Of a DNA stretch of 64,000 nucleotides, positions 45,171 through 55,015 are shown one piece after another. Source of the stretch: Zygnema cylindricum (lineage: Eukaryota; Streptophyta; Zygnematophyceae; Zygnematales; Zygnemataceae); NCBI GenBank assembly GCA_037447655.1, contig JBBHKE010002007.1, forward strand, positions 1 through 64,000, read 5' to 3'. The notes under the pieces were generated by a model. The model ran no database searches and was not told where the DNA came from. It worked only from the letters and a program-made list of their open reading frames with translations. The first letter of the stretch is position 1, and each line of letters begins with the position of its first letter. A program made the position numbers and the translations under genes.

Positions 45171-46199
45171 CAAAACTGCATACTTATTTTTTTATCACTC
45201 AACATACTCCGTGTCATATCACTAAGGGTTTTATTTTACCTTTCACTTATCCCATTTTGTTCTAGATTATAGGGGACACTTTTGTGGTGGTGAATCCTTT
45301 ATTTCTTTAAAAACAATTTAAACACATTTGAGGTGTCCTCCCCTCTATTGTTATTCCTTATTTCTTAATTCACGTTTCATGGAGTTTTTCACTGCATGCT
45401 TTCTATTCTTTAAAGCAATCTAAGACTTCAGATTTAGTTTTTTGAAACTATACATTAGTATATTTAGACCAATCATCAGTGATGGTTAACATATACCTTT
45501 GTCCACCATGTGAAGGATATCTAGGTGGTCCCCGTACATGTGTGTGTACCATCTCTCTTATAAAAGTAGTAGCCTTTAGAAAATAAAGGTTGTGGATTTT
45601 TCCTTGTGCACATCCATTACAATCATCTAGTGTTTCAAAATTCCCAAATTGAATCCCATTCAATTATCCCTTTCTCTCTATTTCTCTTAGTCTATCTAGA
45701 TGCAAATGTCTGAGTCTTTTATGCCAAATAATGATGTCGCTTAGATAGGAATAGAGAACATTTTTCTTTCCAACATAAAGTACAATTGTGAATATCCCTT
45801 GACTGCTCTTTTCAGTTATGAAATAAATCTCATTGTAAAAGCTAGTTGTAAAATATATTTTCCTAGTTTTTGTAACAAAATCTTTATCATCTAAGACATA
45901 TGTAGATATCATATTTTTGTTAAGCTGAGATATGTAGAGAACATTTGAAAGAGTGACAATTGATGCTTTTTCTTTTACTAGTACCTCTAGATCCACGGAT
46001 CGTACTAGACTTATGGTCACAACTCTACCATCTCCATATTCTATTTCAACCATTGGAATCTTTCTCATTTTTGTGAACCACTTCCTATCTTTGCAAAAAT
46101 GCATAGTGGCTCCAAAATCGATGATCCACCCATCCTTTGGTGTTTCCCTCATACCTTTAAATGCACAATTATGTATTCGTGGAATTCCGTGGTGTCTCT
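45171..46199 (-). pseudogene. Protease and integrase, element F
   Basis: The protease motif reads WIIDFGATMHFC near 46130: the catalytic Asp is kept, but the DTG/DSG triplet is DFG, which should disable it. VLYISQLNKNMIST leads to the zinc region, where IIWHKRLRHLHLDRL and CNGCAQGKIH keep the His and Cys ligands. The integrase core begins VHTHVRGPPRYPSHGGQRYM, where the first catalytic Asp is replaced by His. A stop splits it at about 45664 and the rest decays. Similarity to element C (TITDDWSKY against TITDDWSRY) places F near family II. Confidence 0.82.
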
Positions 46200-46937
46200 T
46201 GTTGTTTTTAGAAAGCTTTAGTCCTCTTTATGCCTCAGCTGTGAGAGAGAGCTGTTCAATACTTAAGCTATTTTTGGTTGAGTTCGGTTCAGTACTTACC
46301 GAAATTAGTGTGATAGTGAAGTTGGGAGTTCACGGTTCATTCACACTTGGGACACGTGTCGTCACTTGGGAGAATGCGTGAGTATGTCCTCCGTGGACGT
46401 ACGGAAATTCGGCAGGACCACTGGACTTCGTGAAGTCAATTCTACGGTGCCAAATCCTCTAATCGGACCGCTGACAGCCCCCGTCAACAAATAATGACGA
46501 GGCGTGACTAGATCATTATCACTTTACGTTGTCTGAACTTCGGTGTATATATTTGTGATAGAATGTTAGATGTACGGCTGGAATGCCTCCGTACAGCTTA
46601 GTGTATTTTCGGTGTATAAAAGTAGGACTTAGTGAATTTGATTTTTAGGAACAAATGATATGAAAACTGTACACTCGGTTTTATGTAATTTCATTTCTAC
46701 ATATCTCACATATTTGTGAGCGGAATTGATTGAAATTTTTTGTGAGTGTTTTTCTTTATGTTATCTACAGTGTGGCAAATTTTCAGGACGTTTAGAGCCT
46801 TTTTATGAAAGTTATAGTCTGTCAAAGTTGCTGTTTAGTCATCGATATTTGTGGAAGCTTCCTCTCTTGATTTGTTCTACGATGACTACTGCTGCATCTT
46901 CTTCATCTTCAGTGCCAGCAATTGTCTCAGAACAACA
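46200..46937 (+). mobile_element. Solo LTR G (copia family I)
   Basis: A 738-bp LTR starts TGTTGTTTTTAGAAAGC and ends GAACAACA, inserted in element F. Its start resembles element B's LTR ('aaagctttagtcctctt'). TATAAAA lies at 46615-46621. The leader frame begins at 46882 (MTTAASSSSSVPAIVSEQQ) and is open to the LTR end. The flanks TCTCT and TATCT are a possible imperfect target duplication. F coding sequence continues on both sides, supporting a solo LTR made by LTR-LTR recombination. Confidence 0.75.
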
Positions 46938-47060
46938 TATCTCCTTTGTTTCCAATTTTTCATTGAGAAAAAGTTCCTCCAATTCCTCCTCGGATTTTTC
47001 TCCTTCTACCACTATTTTTCGTGTATATGTGTGAAAAAACCTTTCTTCTTGAATTATGTG
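46938..47060 (-). pseudogene. Gag C-terminal remnant, element F
   Basis: One minus-strand frame reads VVEGEKSEEELEELFLNEK and LETKEI, resembling the Glu-rich segment that follows the zinc knuckle in element E. It continues across solo LTR G into HNCAFKGMRE and the protease of F, just as CAFGGIREAKGKE follows in element E. The upstream part of gag is lost at the junction with LTR J. Confidence 0.5.
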
Positions 47061-47954
47061 GACTCCATAGTCCTACATAATTAACATCTTAAAGAAAGCC
47101 TTAAGGATAACGCAGACCCAATATGGTTCATCAAGGAATATCTGCCACCTAGGTAGGCAAAAACTTTGACCACCCTCACCTTTGTGAGGACAAGACTCCC
47201 CTGAGTTGAACGCAAATGAATCTCCAAATTTTCTCCCTTAATGAATTAGTTATGGTTGTTTAAAAAAAACGGATTTATACACATAGCCTTTGCAAAAAAC
47301 TCTAAGTCTAAACTACCTACACCAAGAGTCTGCTCACTAAACCCTTAACCAATTGGAAGACTATAAATTATTGCGAAATATGTACAAAGTTTACTAGCTG
47401 TCATATAAACTGTACGGCAGTTGTACGACATCCCTAAAAATGGTGTAAAATCCATATCCGACACCATGGATTTGTCTTGTCCTCTTTGGCCAACCTTCGG
47501 CAACCTGCCATGTGTCATTTTGTTGTTATTTTGGCGCAAGCCGCCAAAAAGGCCATTCCGGCCCGTCGGCCCTCACGTGAGCCGTACGCTTTAGAAATGT
47601 CATCCGTCCGATTTAGTTGGCGCGCAAAATTTTTTGTGCGGCTGTCTTACTCCGTCAGTTTTATGTCAAATGTCATTTCATAGCCCCGCGGACAATTTAG
47701 ATACTAATCAAACCTTGTATCCGTAAAAGCTCTTATATGACTTAACGAATAAGTCGTATGTCTATTTGTGTTCCTGTAGGACCCAAGATCAAAACTCGAC
47801 TGGGTCACCCTTTTTTGGGTGATTCATTCTATATTTCTCTCTTCGTAAGCTCTGGTTGCCATGGACAACCATGGCTTCCTCCTGCTACTTCTTCCTTGTG
47901 TCTGCCCTATGAATAATTAGTAGGGTAGGAATTACCTTTTCGTTATTTTCAACA
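47060..47954 (-). mobile_element. Element J, 3' LTR (family II)
   Basis: On the minus strand it starts TGTTGAAAATAACG at 47954 and shows the family II blocks: the tRNA-like module ('aggacccaagatcaaaactc' near 47780), 'ccgtacgct', and the R/U5 part with 'gaggacaagactcccctgag'. The inner end is approximate. It may also have served as 5' LTR of element F. Confidence 0.65.
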
Positions 47955-48600
47955 CTTCTTTCCTCCTTCACTTGAGTTCCCTTGCCCATTTTTTATTTTT
48001 TATTCTGCGAACTTGGTACTGTCTACCATATAATCCACGGCTTCTTACATGGTACTATCTACCATATAATCCCCGGCTTCTTACAGAAATGGGCATACTC
48101 CACCTCTTGAAGCTCCTCTCCCATATGTGCCAATTCTTCCATCTCCTCTTCTTCCTTCGAAGTTCTTGTAGACATTTCTCCCTTTATGTTCATCATACTT
48201 CCGCCAGTCAGTCCCATCAGCTAATGCCTCCAGGCTAAGACTTCCTCTCCTCAACTCAATTATATTTTCCCTAACTAGAATCATATCTATTGTGTCGTTT
48301 CGGTTCTAATTCCTGTCTCCTAGATCTTCCAACCTTTTAATGATGTTTTTATGCTCGGTAGGTTGCTTTATCATTACAGTATTTACATTCTGTCTTCTAT
48401 TTTGTGCACTTGCTACTGTAACTAGTTCAACAAACAAAACCGCAAACAAAACAGCAAGATCATTACAATATTCATTCATACTAATTTGGGCCCTTGAATT
48501 TGTTCACCAGTTTGTTACGGAAGCTTTATTGGACGACCTTTCCCATTGTGAGGACCTTCATAAAATAATTGATTCCTAAGTGGCTTTCGCTATTTTAACT
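47955..48600 (-). pseudogene. Gag-only internal remnant, element J
   Basis: IKQPTEHKNIIKRLEDL, then MILVRENIIELRRGSLSLEA, matches the gag of element D (PDEYKNIINYMHEK and MILVRENNLELRSG). After the basic region the zinc knuckle reads GVCPFL-stop-EAGDYMVDST, and that piece is duplicated in tandem (about 36 bp, 48013-48080). No pol sequence follows; the frame runs almost directly to the polypurine tract and LTR. Stops occur throughout. Confidence 0.65.
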
Positions 48601-48699
48601 CGTTGTTTTGCGCAACGTCTCTTGTACTTAGTGCACACTCTATCCCCAAGTTCTTCTTTCTTTTCCTCGTCGCCAATCTATTTTACCCATCTCCTTTGG

Positions 48700-49360
48700 G
48701 GGTCTTGGTGTGTGTCGTACAACGACCATAGCACCGATCGCTTACTTGGGTAGTTGGGCTCTAGTGGCATCTATCATTAGTTCGAGGTTTGTGGTGGACG
48801 ATAATCCTTTCTTGGCCCATGCGATCTCTACTGTTGACAAAGGATCATTCTCATTTCTGCAATTGTTATTGTCTACTCGTTTGCTTTTGCCAGGCGGGTC
48901 CTGAGATATTGTTCCTCTATTCTCTTCCCTCCTCACCTGCAGTCATTCCCGGGTGCAAGAACATATCACCGATAAGGTTGCCGCCGCTGACTTCAACAAC
49001 CTACTTGAGGCGCTACCTACTTCAGGCCCTCCCAACGGCTGACGCACGGGCTCGACTTCGTCTTTCTAAAGAACGCGATTACGCTCATCGGAACTCCATA
49101 CAGTTTGCTTTAGAGATATTTGGGAACTTGGACTCGTCGTACGACAACTTCATCTGTTGTTAGAGGCTTCAGGACTTGGCAACCCTCATTTTACTCTCAT
49201 GTCAGCCTTTTACCACCATCATATCTTTGTTGCCCTTCAACAATCCCAAGTATCGACCCTTATCCGACAAAGCACGGTGGTGAACGATGGCCGAGGCGTG
49301 AGAGATTTACCTCCCCGCAACTTGGTGCACATTGATGATATTTGTTCCTCAGACATTTAG
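48700..49360. pseudogene. Possible decayed coding region, family unknown
   Basis: This stretch is richer in GC than its surroundings and holds several plus-strand frame pieces that look protein-like but lie in different frames. These are QEHITDKVAAADFNNLLEAL near 48960, LRLSKERDYAHRNSIQFALE near 49060, and ALQQSQVSTLIRQSTVVNDG near 49240, ending at a stop near 49358. The minus strand at 48742-48936 also has an open frame. No family is recognised. An element J gag 5' end or an unrelated mobile-element gene are both possible. Confidence 0.25.
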
Positions 49361-49369
49361 TGTAGACTT

Positions 49370-51930
49370 GTTTTAGGCTTTTGGCCGACGAACCTTTTTG
49401 TCATCTAGAGCCTTTGTATAGTGTAATTTTAAGTGTTGTTGTAGTTTAACTTTTGAGTGAGGTTCCATTAGGGATAAAACGTCGTTGTTTACTGAAAGTC
49501 GTACTGTTTCTTACAGTGCCGTACCAAAAAAAAAATTGTCAAAAAAACAAGGCTATTGAATGAAGAATTTCATTCTCCACTTTTATGGGCGTAAACGTGG
49601 ACCGTCGGATGCATAATCGGATACGTCATCGTCTAATACATTTAGTTCGCAACAAGTGACCCGGAGTAGGTCAATTCTCAGCGCCTGAACGAATAGCATC
49701 GTGCCTCGTGGAAAAGTGCACAGATATCCATGACGACCGCGCGACCAGGTGGGTACACGTCACATATGACATGTGCATTCCGCCGGGGAGGATGCGAGGC
49801 CACCGAAAGCCGTAAGAAAATATTCGACGGAGGATATTGTTTTTGGTTACGGTTGCCGTCCACGAACCTTTCTGACATTTTCGTACGCTTTTACACATCT
49901 TAAGTTTTGTCCGCCCGCTCTTTATTTTAGTTTATTTTGTTTGTTTGGGTGTTTAGTACTTTTTTATTTTCACATATATTTATTTATTTATTTGTCTTCT
50001 TTTTCTTTTTTTGTACCAGGAATGGCACCAAAAGAGGAGGATTCCCATCAAAATGTTTTGGAGGCTGACCCAGGGGAGGAAAATTTCTAAATTTTGTGAC
50101 ATTTGTCACAGGTGTTGAATCTCGAAACGGAGGAGACTGTGTGATGATAAATGGAGGCATTTTTATTTTTTTTTCATTTTTTCCTTTTTCCTTTCCTTTT
50201 TTATTTTCTTTTCCGTTTTTGGTTTTTTTTTTCTCCCTTTTGGGAGTCGCAATCAGGTATTAAAACGGAGATAAAATTCTCGCATGGGGGTATGAGTTTT
50301 GGTATTTTTTTTCCTTTTTTTTCATTGTTTGTTGCGAAGCAACCAAAAAGTTGTTGGAGATTTTTGTTTTTTAAATGGGGTTTAAATGGGGTTTACGCCA
50401 ATTTTAAATTGGGAGAATTGTTCATTTTATCTTTTCTTTTTTTTTGTATTCTGTAGAGTTATGTTGGAAAAATTTCGGTAAATTGTGAAAATAAAAGGAG
50501 GTTTAGGGAAACAGATTTTGTAGAGATTTTGTATTTTACATAGACAGTGGTCAGATTAGAGGAAGAGAGGGTACAAAGTGGCTTTTGTTCAAATTGTTGT
50601 ATTTTAAAATGGGATTCACTTAATCTGTTTATTTTCATGTTTTTTTTTTCTTGTATGTCTATGTATCCTTCGTGGGGGAGGAGCGGGGGGGGGGGGGGTT
50701 TAGGGCGAGACAGGTTGGGCATAGAATTAGGTCTTACTTGCTTTTCTTTTCTTCTCGAGGGGAATGGCAGTTATTACTTTTTTTTTTTTAATGTGTATTA
50801 TTGTTGTTTGATCATGTATAACAAATTCACCTGCCTTTTCACTCCTTTCATGTACTCGGACGGTTCACCTTTGCCCCCTTTTTTTTTTTGTTTAAATAAA
50901 GCTCAATATTATGGTTTTGTTTGGTTGAAAAAAGGTTTTAAACCTTCAATTGGGCATTCCAGTTATTGAAAGAACGTTGGGAACTTGTTCGAGTACAACA
51001 GTGAAGTGTAGGGCGGATTAAAAGCTTACAAAAAAAACTTGAAAGCCAAAACAATATAATTGAAAAAACCCTCAAAGGTTTATGGTAGACCAGAAAGAAA
51101 TACAAAAATCATTTGATGAATAGGCAGTTGGCCAACCAAGTATAACTAAACCGAATACGGGGTTTCTTTTCGTAGTCATTTAATTTGGTTGGGGTTGGGG
51201 TTGTAGTTCTGGCTTTGTCAATTGTCGTGCTTTTCATTTTGAGTTTGGGTGCTTTTATTTTCCTGGTTGCTGTTTTCTTTTTGTTTTTGTTTTTGTTGTG
51301 CTGTTATTTTCTTCCCCTGCTGGTAGTTTTTCAGTTTCGGCCATGCCACCCCTTTTGTACCCCCGGACTCAGATGGTTTACCATCGTGCATTTAATATAT
51401 CCTGCGTTTTCTTGCAAACCGAATAACGCCTTATTACATGAAACCCTCAGATGGTTTACCATCGCGCTTTTTAATTCAATCTGCTCATAGTGATATTACA
51501 TCAAACGAATGTGACTAATATCAAAGACCTAAACGAAATTGGATCCGAAATCTTAACCCGTAACCCATAGTTTATGAGTAATAAAGAATTTATATCGCAT
51601 CATACCCAAGATATCCATATTTGCCATTGGGGTAGAGTAGCCCTTCATCTCTTTAGCCGTATACCACGCTCTTTGTGTTCTTTTACAGCTGTCACATTGA
51701 TTATGTTGAATTTGTGAAATACCATTGGTAGCTAATGTTTGTTATATTCCTGAACGGATAAAAACATTGTTTCAAAAATTTGTCCAATGTGTAAAGCTAC
51801 ATAAACTGAAAATCGAGGTGAATCGCTTATCTCAACTCTATTGGAAGCACCATGGAAGTGTCAAAAATTGCATAGCGTCATTAGTGACGTCAGCTTATGC
51901 TAGATGACAAAATTGTCGATCCTTGGCTCT
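49370..51930. other. Anonymous intergenic DNA, T-rich in places
   Basis: No gene is recognised. The segment has many T-runs (for example 50160-50235 and 50778-50790) and a 14-base G run at 50685-50698. Open frames here are short and compositionally biased. At 51366-51390 and 51446-51470 a block containing CTCAGATGGTTTACCATCG is duplicated; its GATGG-ttta-CCATC core is an inverted repeat. Confidence 0.6.
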
Positions 51931-52335
51931 ACCGGCCTTAGGTTTAATCATAGTTCAAAAGTAGGTGAAAGTACGCCCATACAATATGCCTACTGTACGC
52001 AAAACATACAATATGACCTTAAGACCCATATTGTATTGGTCGCAAAATGAAAATAAATAGTAATTGGGTTGAGTTGCACATCAATCGATAGAGAATTAAA
52101 CGTCATGTCTAAATTATGAAAAACATTCGGAAAAAAAAATATTTTTTCTGTGAGTTTTGAGGTATTTTTTGTTTAAATTGTCAGATTTGAACGATCGGAC
52201 GGTCGCTGATAAAAGTAGCGATTTAAGAAGATCACATGAAAAGCCCATAACACAACTTATGATAAAGGCGCCTACAGAAGGCCTACAATAGAAACACCTA
52301 CTTTTGAACTATGATTTTACTGTAGGTCTAGCGCA
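51930..52335. mobile_element. MITE-like element with terminal inverted repeats
   Basis: AATCATAGTTCAAAAGTAGG (with TG after it) at 51945-51966 is perfectly inverted at 52295-52316. Pairing continues more weakly outward for about 15-20 bp ('ctctaccggcc' against the complement of 'ggtctagcgc'). The unit is about 400 bp, AT-rich, without coding capacity and with an internal ACAATATG/CATATTGT hairpin. This fits a miniature inverted-repeat transposable element. No clear target duplication is read, so the class is undetermined. Confidence 0.6.
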
Positions 52336-53027
52336 CCGTGAATCGCTCTGACTCAGCGCTAAAGTACGACCCTTGTACCTAAAATGGGATCATACCTAAT
52401 AAAATAAATACAAAAAAAAAATAGTATATAATATTATAAATGTACCAATAAAAAGATGGCTTCAGTGCAACGAATTGGTGACTTTTGAATAGCTGACGCC
52501 AGTATACGTCACTGTCACGGACCAGGTACGGTTTGTAAGATGGTAAGAGTCGTACGGCTTTTAGGGTAAAAATCAGAGTTGCGGCTACACTGTGTAACCT
52601 ACACAATAGAAATGTGCATCCAAATTACTGCAGTGCTATGCATATTAATTTCTTAATTAGTACTATTGTGTTGGTGGCTTAGGTCATTAAATCAAAAAAT
52701 AGAGTTGATAACACTAATATTTTACTTACATAAACAGATTCTTCACACTAATAGCGAATCACGGTGTAATGCATCTGTACGTGGTCACGGTTACATACTT
52801 TCAGTATTATCGCAGTTGGCAACCCAATCATGACACGGTCAAACGTACAGCTGACGTACGGCAGGCATACGTCAACGTACAAAATTCTGTTTGTTCTCAT
52901 GGTCCCCTGTCCAAAAAGTCCTGTCCTCCCATCACCGTCTTTAGGGTTAATTACTTAATTAGAATGTCCTTCACTCCTGTATCTCCTCCTGTTCACTTTC
53001 TTCTCCTTTTTCCGCTTCTCTCTCGCC
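52336..53027. promoter_or_regulatory. Upstream region of the thioesterase gene
   Basis: No ORF of interest. Between 52845 and 52882 a cluster of CGTAC motifs occurs ('aaacgtacagctgacgtacg', then 'catacgtcaacgtac'), about 150 bp before the ATG. Directly before the start codon the leader is pyrimidine-rich ('ctttttccgcttctctctcg'). A promoter role for the CGTAC cluster is inference. Confidence 0.35.
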
Positions 53028-54005
53028 ATGAAGCGCAGTTCCAGTAGGGTTTCTGTTCCATGCGCTATTGTTTCTGTGCTTTTAACCGTTTTTTCTCTAG
53101 GATGTGTTTATTGGATCTACAAACATTCTTCCTCTATAGCCAATCCTGACCTTTCCACTCTCTCTGTGGACGACCTCGTGCACGATAACAATTTAGGTGA
53201 TGTCGATCTATCAATTTTGCGGCTCAAAGATGAAAGCACCATGGCCACTTCTGATCAAGGATTGGAATCCGAAGAATGGGAGGGTTCAGGAGAAGGTTCT
53301 ACTGACGGAAACGGAAACGGAAACGGAGGTCACAGTGCATATAACGCCGCCATAATCTGGCTCCATGGATTGGGAGACAATCCAGTTGGCAGTTACACAA
53401 AAATACTGAAACTGCAAATCAGTAAAGGAGGAGATTTTGATTATGTCCAATGGCAGACTCCAGCAGCTCCAGTACAGCCTGTCACGTCCAATCAGGGCAA
53501 ACATCTTCCCTCCTGGTTTGACATTCCTGAGCTTCCTATTACAGTTTCCTCTCCCAGGAGCTCCAAAGAGGAGGTTCTCAAGGCTGTGACAACTGTCCAT
53601 GATTATATTAACCAGTGTCAAGCGGAGGGAATAAATGCCAGTAGGATTATAGTGGGAGGGTTTAGTCAAGGAGGAGCTACTGCTCTCATGAGTGCTATCA
53701 CTTACCCTAAGACTCTAGCTGGAGTAGCCGTTCTATGGGGCTGGATTCCGTTGGAAAAAAAGGCGATCACGACAGACCTGGAGGTCCTGGAGGTCCATGC
53801 GAAAGGACTGCCGGTCCTTTGGAGTCATGGGATGGAGGATAAGCTGGTTGAATACAAAAATAGTGAGGATGGTTGTGAGTTTTTGAATAATCTTGGAGCA
53901 ATATGTGAGCTCCATGGCCATGCCAATCAAAAGCATCATCCTCATGTGAAGGAATATGAGATCCTTAGGACCTGGATGCGCAATAGGTTACCGCGGTTAT
54001 CCTAG
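53028..54005 (+). CDS. Membrane-anchored acyl-protein thioesterase/carboxylesterase-like hydrolase
   Basis: A 325-codon single-exon gene of the phospholipase/carboxylesterase (LYPLA/APT) alpha/beta-hydrolase family. Known members remove acyl chains from S-acylated proteins or hydrolyse lysophospholipids and short esters. Residues 11-30 form one hydrophobic segment after a basic start (MKRSSSR), predicting a signal anchor. Residues 32-104 are a Ser/Asp/Glu- and Gly/Asn-rich linker. The catalytic domain starts near residue 105: IIWLHGLGD (109-117), APVQPVT plus PSWFDIPE (147-168), the nucleophile elbow GFSQGG with Ser213, and HGMED with probable Asp271. The probable catalytic His is His298 in LHGHANQ, a His-rich stretch (HKHH-like at 302-306) where relatives have GHS. 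Most relatives are soluble and about 230 residues; the anchor is an extra. The first ATG of the frame is used, in a GCCATGA context. The substrate cannot be told from sequence. Confidence 0.88.
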   Translation: MKRSSSRVSVPCAIVSVLLTVFSLGCVYWIYKHSSSIANPDLSTLSVDDLVHDNNLGDVDLSILRLKDESTMATSDQGLESEEWEGSGEGSTDGNGNGNGGHSAYNAAIIWLHGLGDNPVGSYTKILKLQISKGGDFDYVQWQTPAAPVQPVTSNQGKHLPSWFDIPELPITVSSPRSSKEEVLKAVTTVHDYINQCQAEGINASRIIVGGFSQGGATALMSAITYPKTLAGVAVLWGWIPLEKKAITTDLEVLEVHAKGLPVLWSHGMEDKLVEYKNSEDGCEFLNNLGAICELHGHANQKHHPHVKEYEILRTWMRNRLPRLS

Positions 54006-54780
54006 TTGTTATTCTTGAGAGGTACGGATATTAATTACAGTCAATAAGGGCTGTCCATGGGTATAGAAGAGAAAAAAAAAGAAAAAAGAAAAAGGAAAAG
54101 GGAAAAGGGAAAGAGAAAAAAGTAAAATGAAAAAAAGAAAATGGAAAAGAGAAAAAGAAGAAAGAAGAAAGAGAAAAGGAAAACTGGGTTGTGAATAAGG
54201 GATGTCGGTGATAAGGATGAATACGATCTTGATTTTTATGACCTTTTAGAGCAAATTGAATGCTTCACTGGAGGCATGTGACGATTCCGGAGCTTTAATG
54301 AAAATATCAAAATTAAAATGAGAAGGTAGAGGGCCCAAGAAACAGCATCTTAAGCTGTTTTGTTGTAAATGTCAGTTTAGGGCTAAGGGACACTCGTTAG
54401 GCATTTGCTGTTGATTCGTGTAAAAGGATAGAGGAATAAATGATTATTTATCAGAAACACCTGGGCTGTAGAGAAATAATGTGAGTATGATTCATTCTTT
54501 TGTTATCGTTTGAGCATACGAAAATCCCTTCGGTTTTTCTATATTATTCGGTAATTATGGTATTTCTCTCAGTTTCTCTGATTTGAAAAATAGTTTTTTC
54601 TGTCACCTCCATACCATGCTTTTATTTTTAGTAAAAGAATCAATGACTTTGTTCCTATGATCCGAGTACTCGTAATCACTTACTATCAGTTGGTGATTCA
54701 CGGCATGGACGTGTAAAGTGGCAGTATATTACTTTAGAAATTCATCTATTGCATCGGAAACTTTTTGAAGCATTTGCAGA
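54006..54780. other. 3' flank of the thioesterase gene
   Basis: A purine tract of about 115 bp ('gaaaaaaaaagaaaaaagaa' and similar, 54066-54185) lies 60 bp after the stop codon. An AATAAA hexamer at 54434-54439 could be a polyadenylation signal, but it is 430 bp downstream. No other gene is seen. Confidence 0.4.
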
Positions 54781-55015
54781 ATCTCTCCCCGCCCTACTCC
54801 CTCTCTTTCCCTCTCTCCCAATCCCTCACATCACTCTCCCTCCCCCTCTTTCTCCCTATACCTCTCCCTCTTCTTCTCCCTCTCCCTCTCCCTTTTCTTC
54901 TCCTTCTCCCTCTCAATCTAACTCTCTCTCTCGCTCTCAATCTGCCTCCCCCCTCTACCTCTCCCTCTCCATCTCAATCTGCCTCTCCCTCTCACGCTCT
55001 CTATCTCTTCCTTGA
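54780..55015. repeat. Polypyrimidine minisatellite arm 1
   Basis: CT-rich DNA built from 'tctccctctcccc' and 'ctcaatctgcctctccctct' type units. It ends at 'tcttccttgaggcagattaa', where the strand bias switches to purines. The same switch sequence occurs at 61557-61577. Confidence 0.9.

Noticed and set aside
50020-50140. Possible end of a gypsy-type polyprotein (EEDSHQNVLEADPGEENF followed by a purine-rich stretch)
   Set aside because: No upstream gypsy domains and no LTR pair are visible; the resemblance is too short.
50151-51490. Phe/Leu-rich open frames near 50.2-51.5 kb
   Set aside because: T-rich composition gives hydrophobic frames; there are no motifs and no homologous copy in the window.
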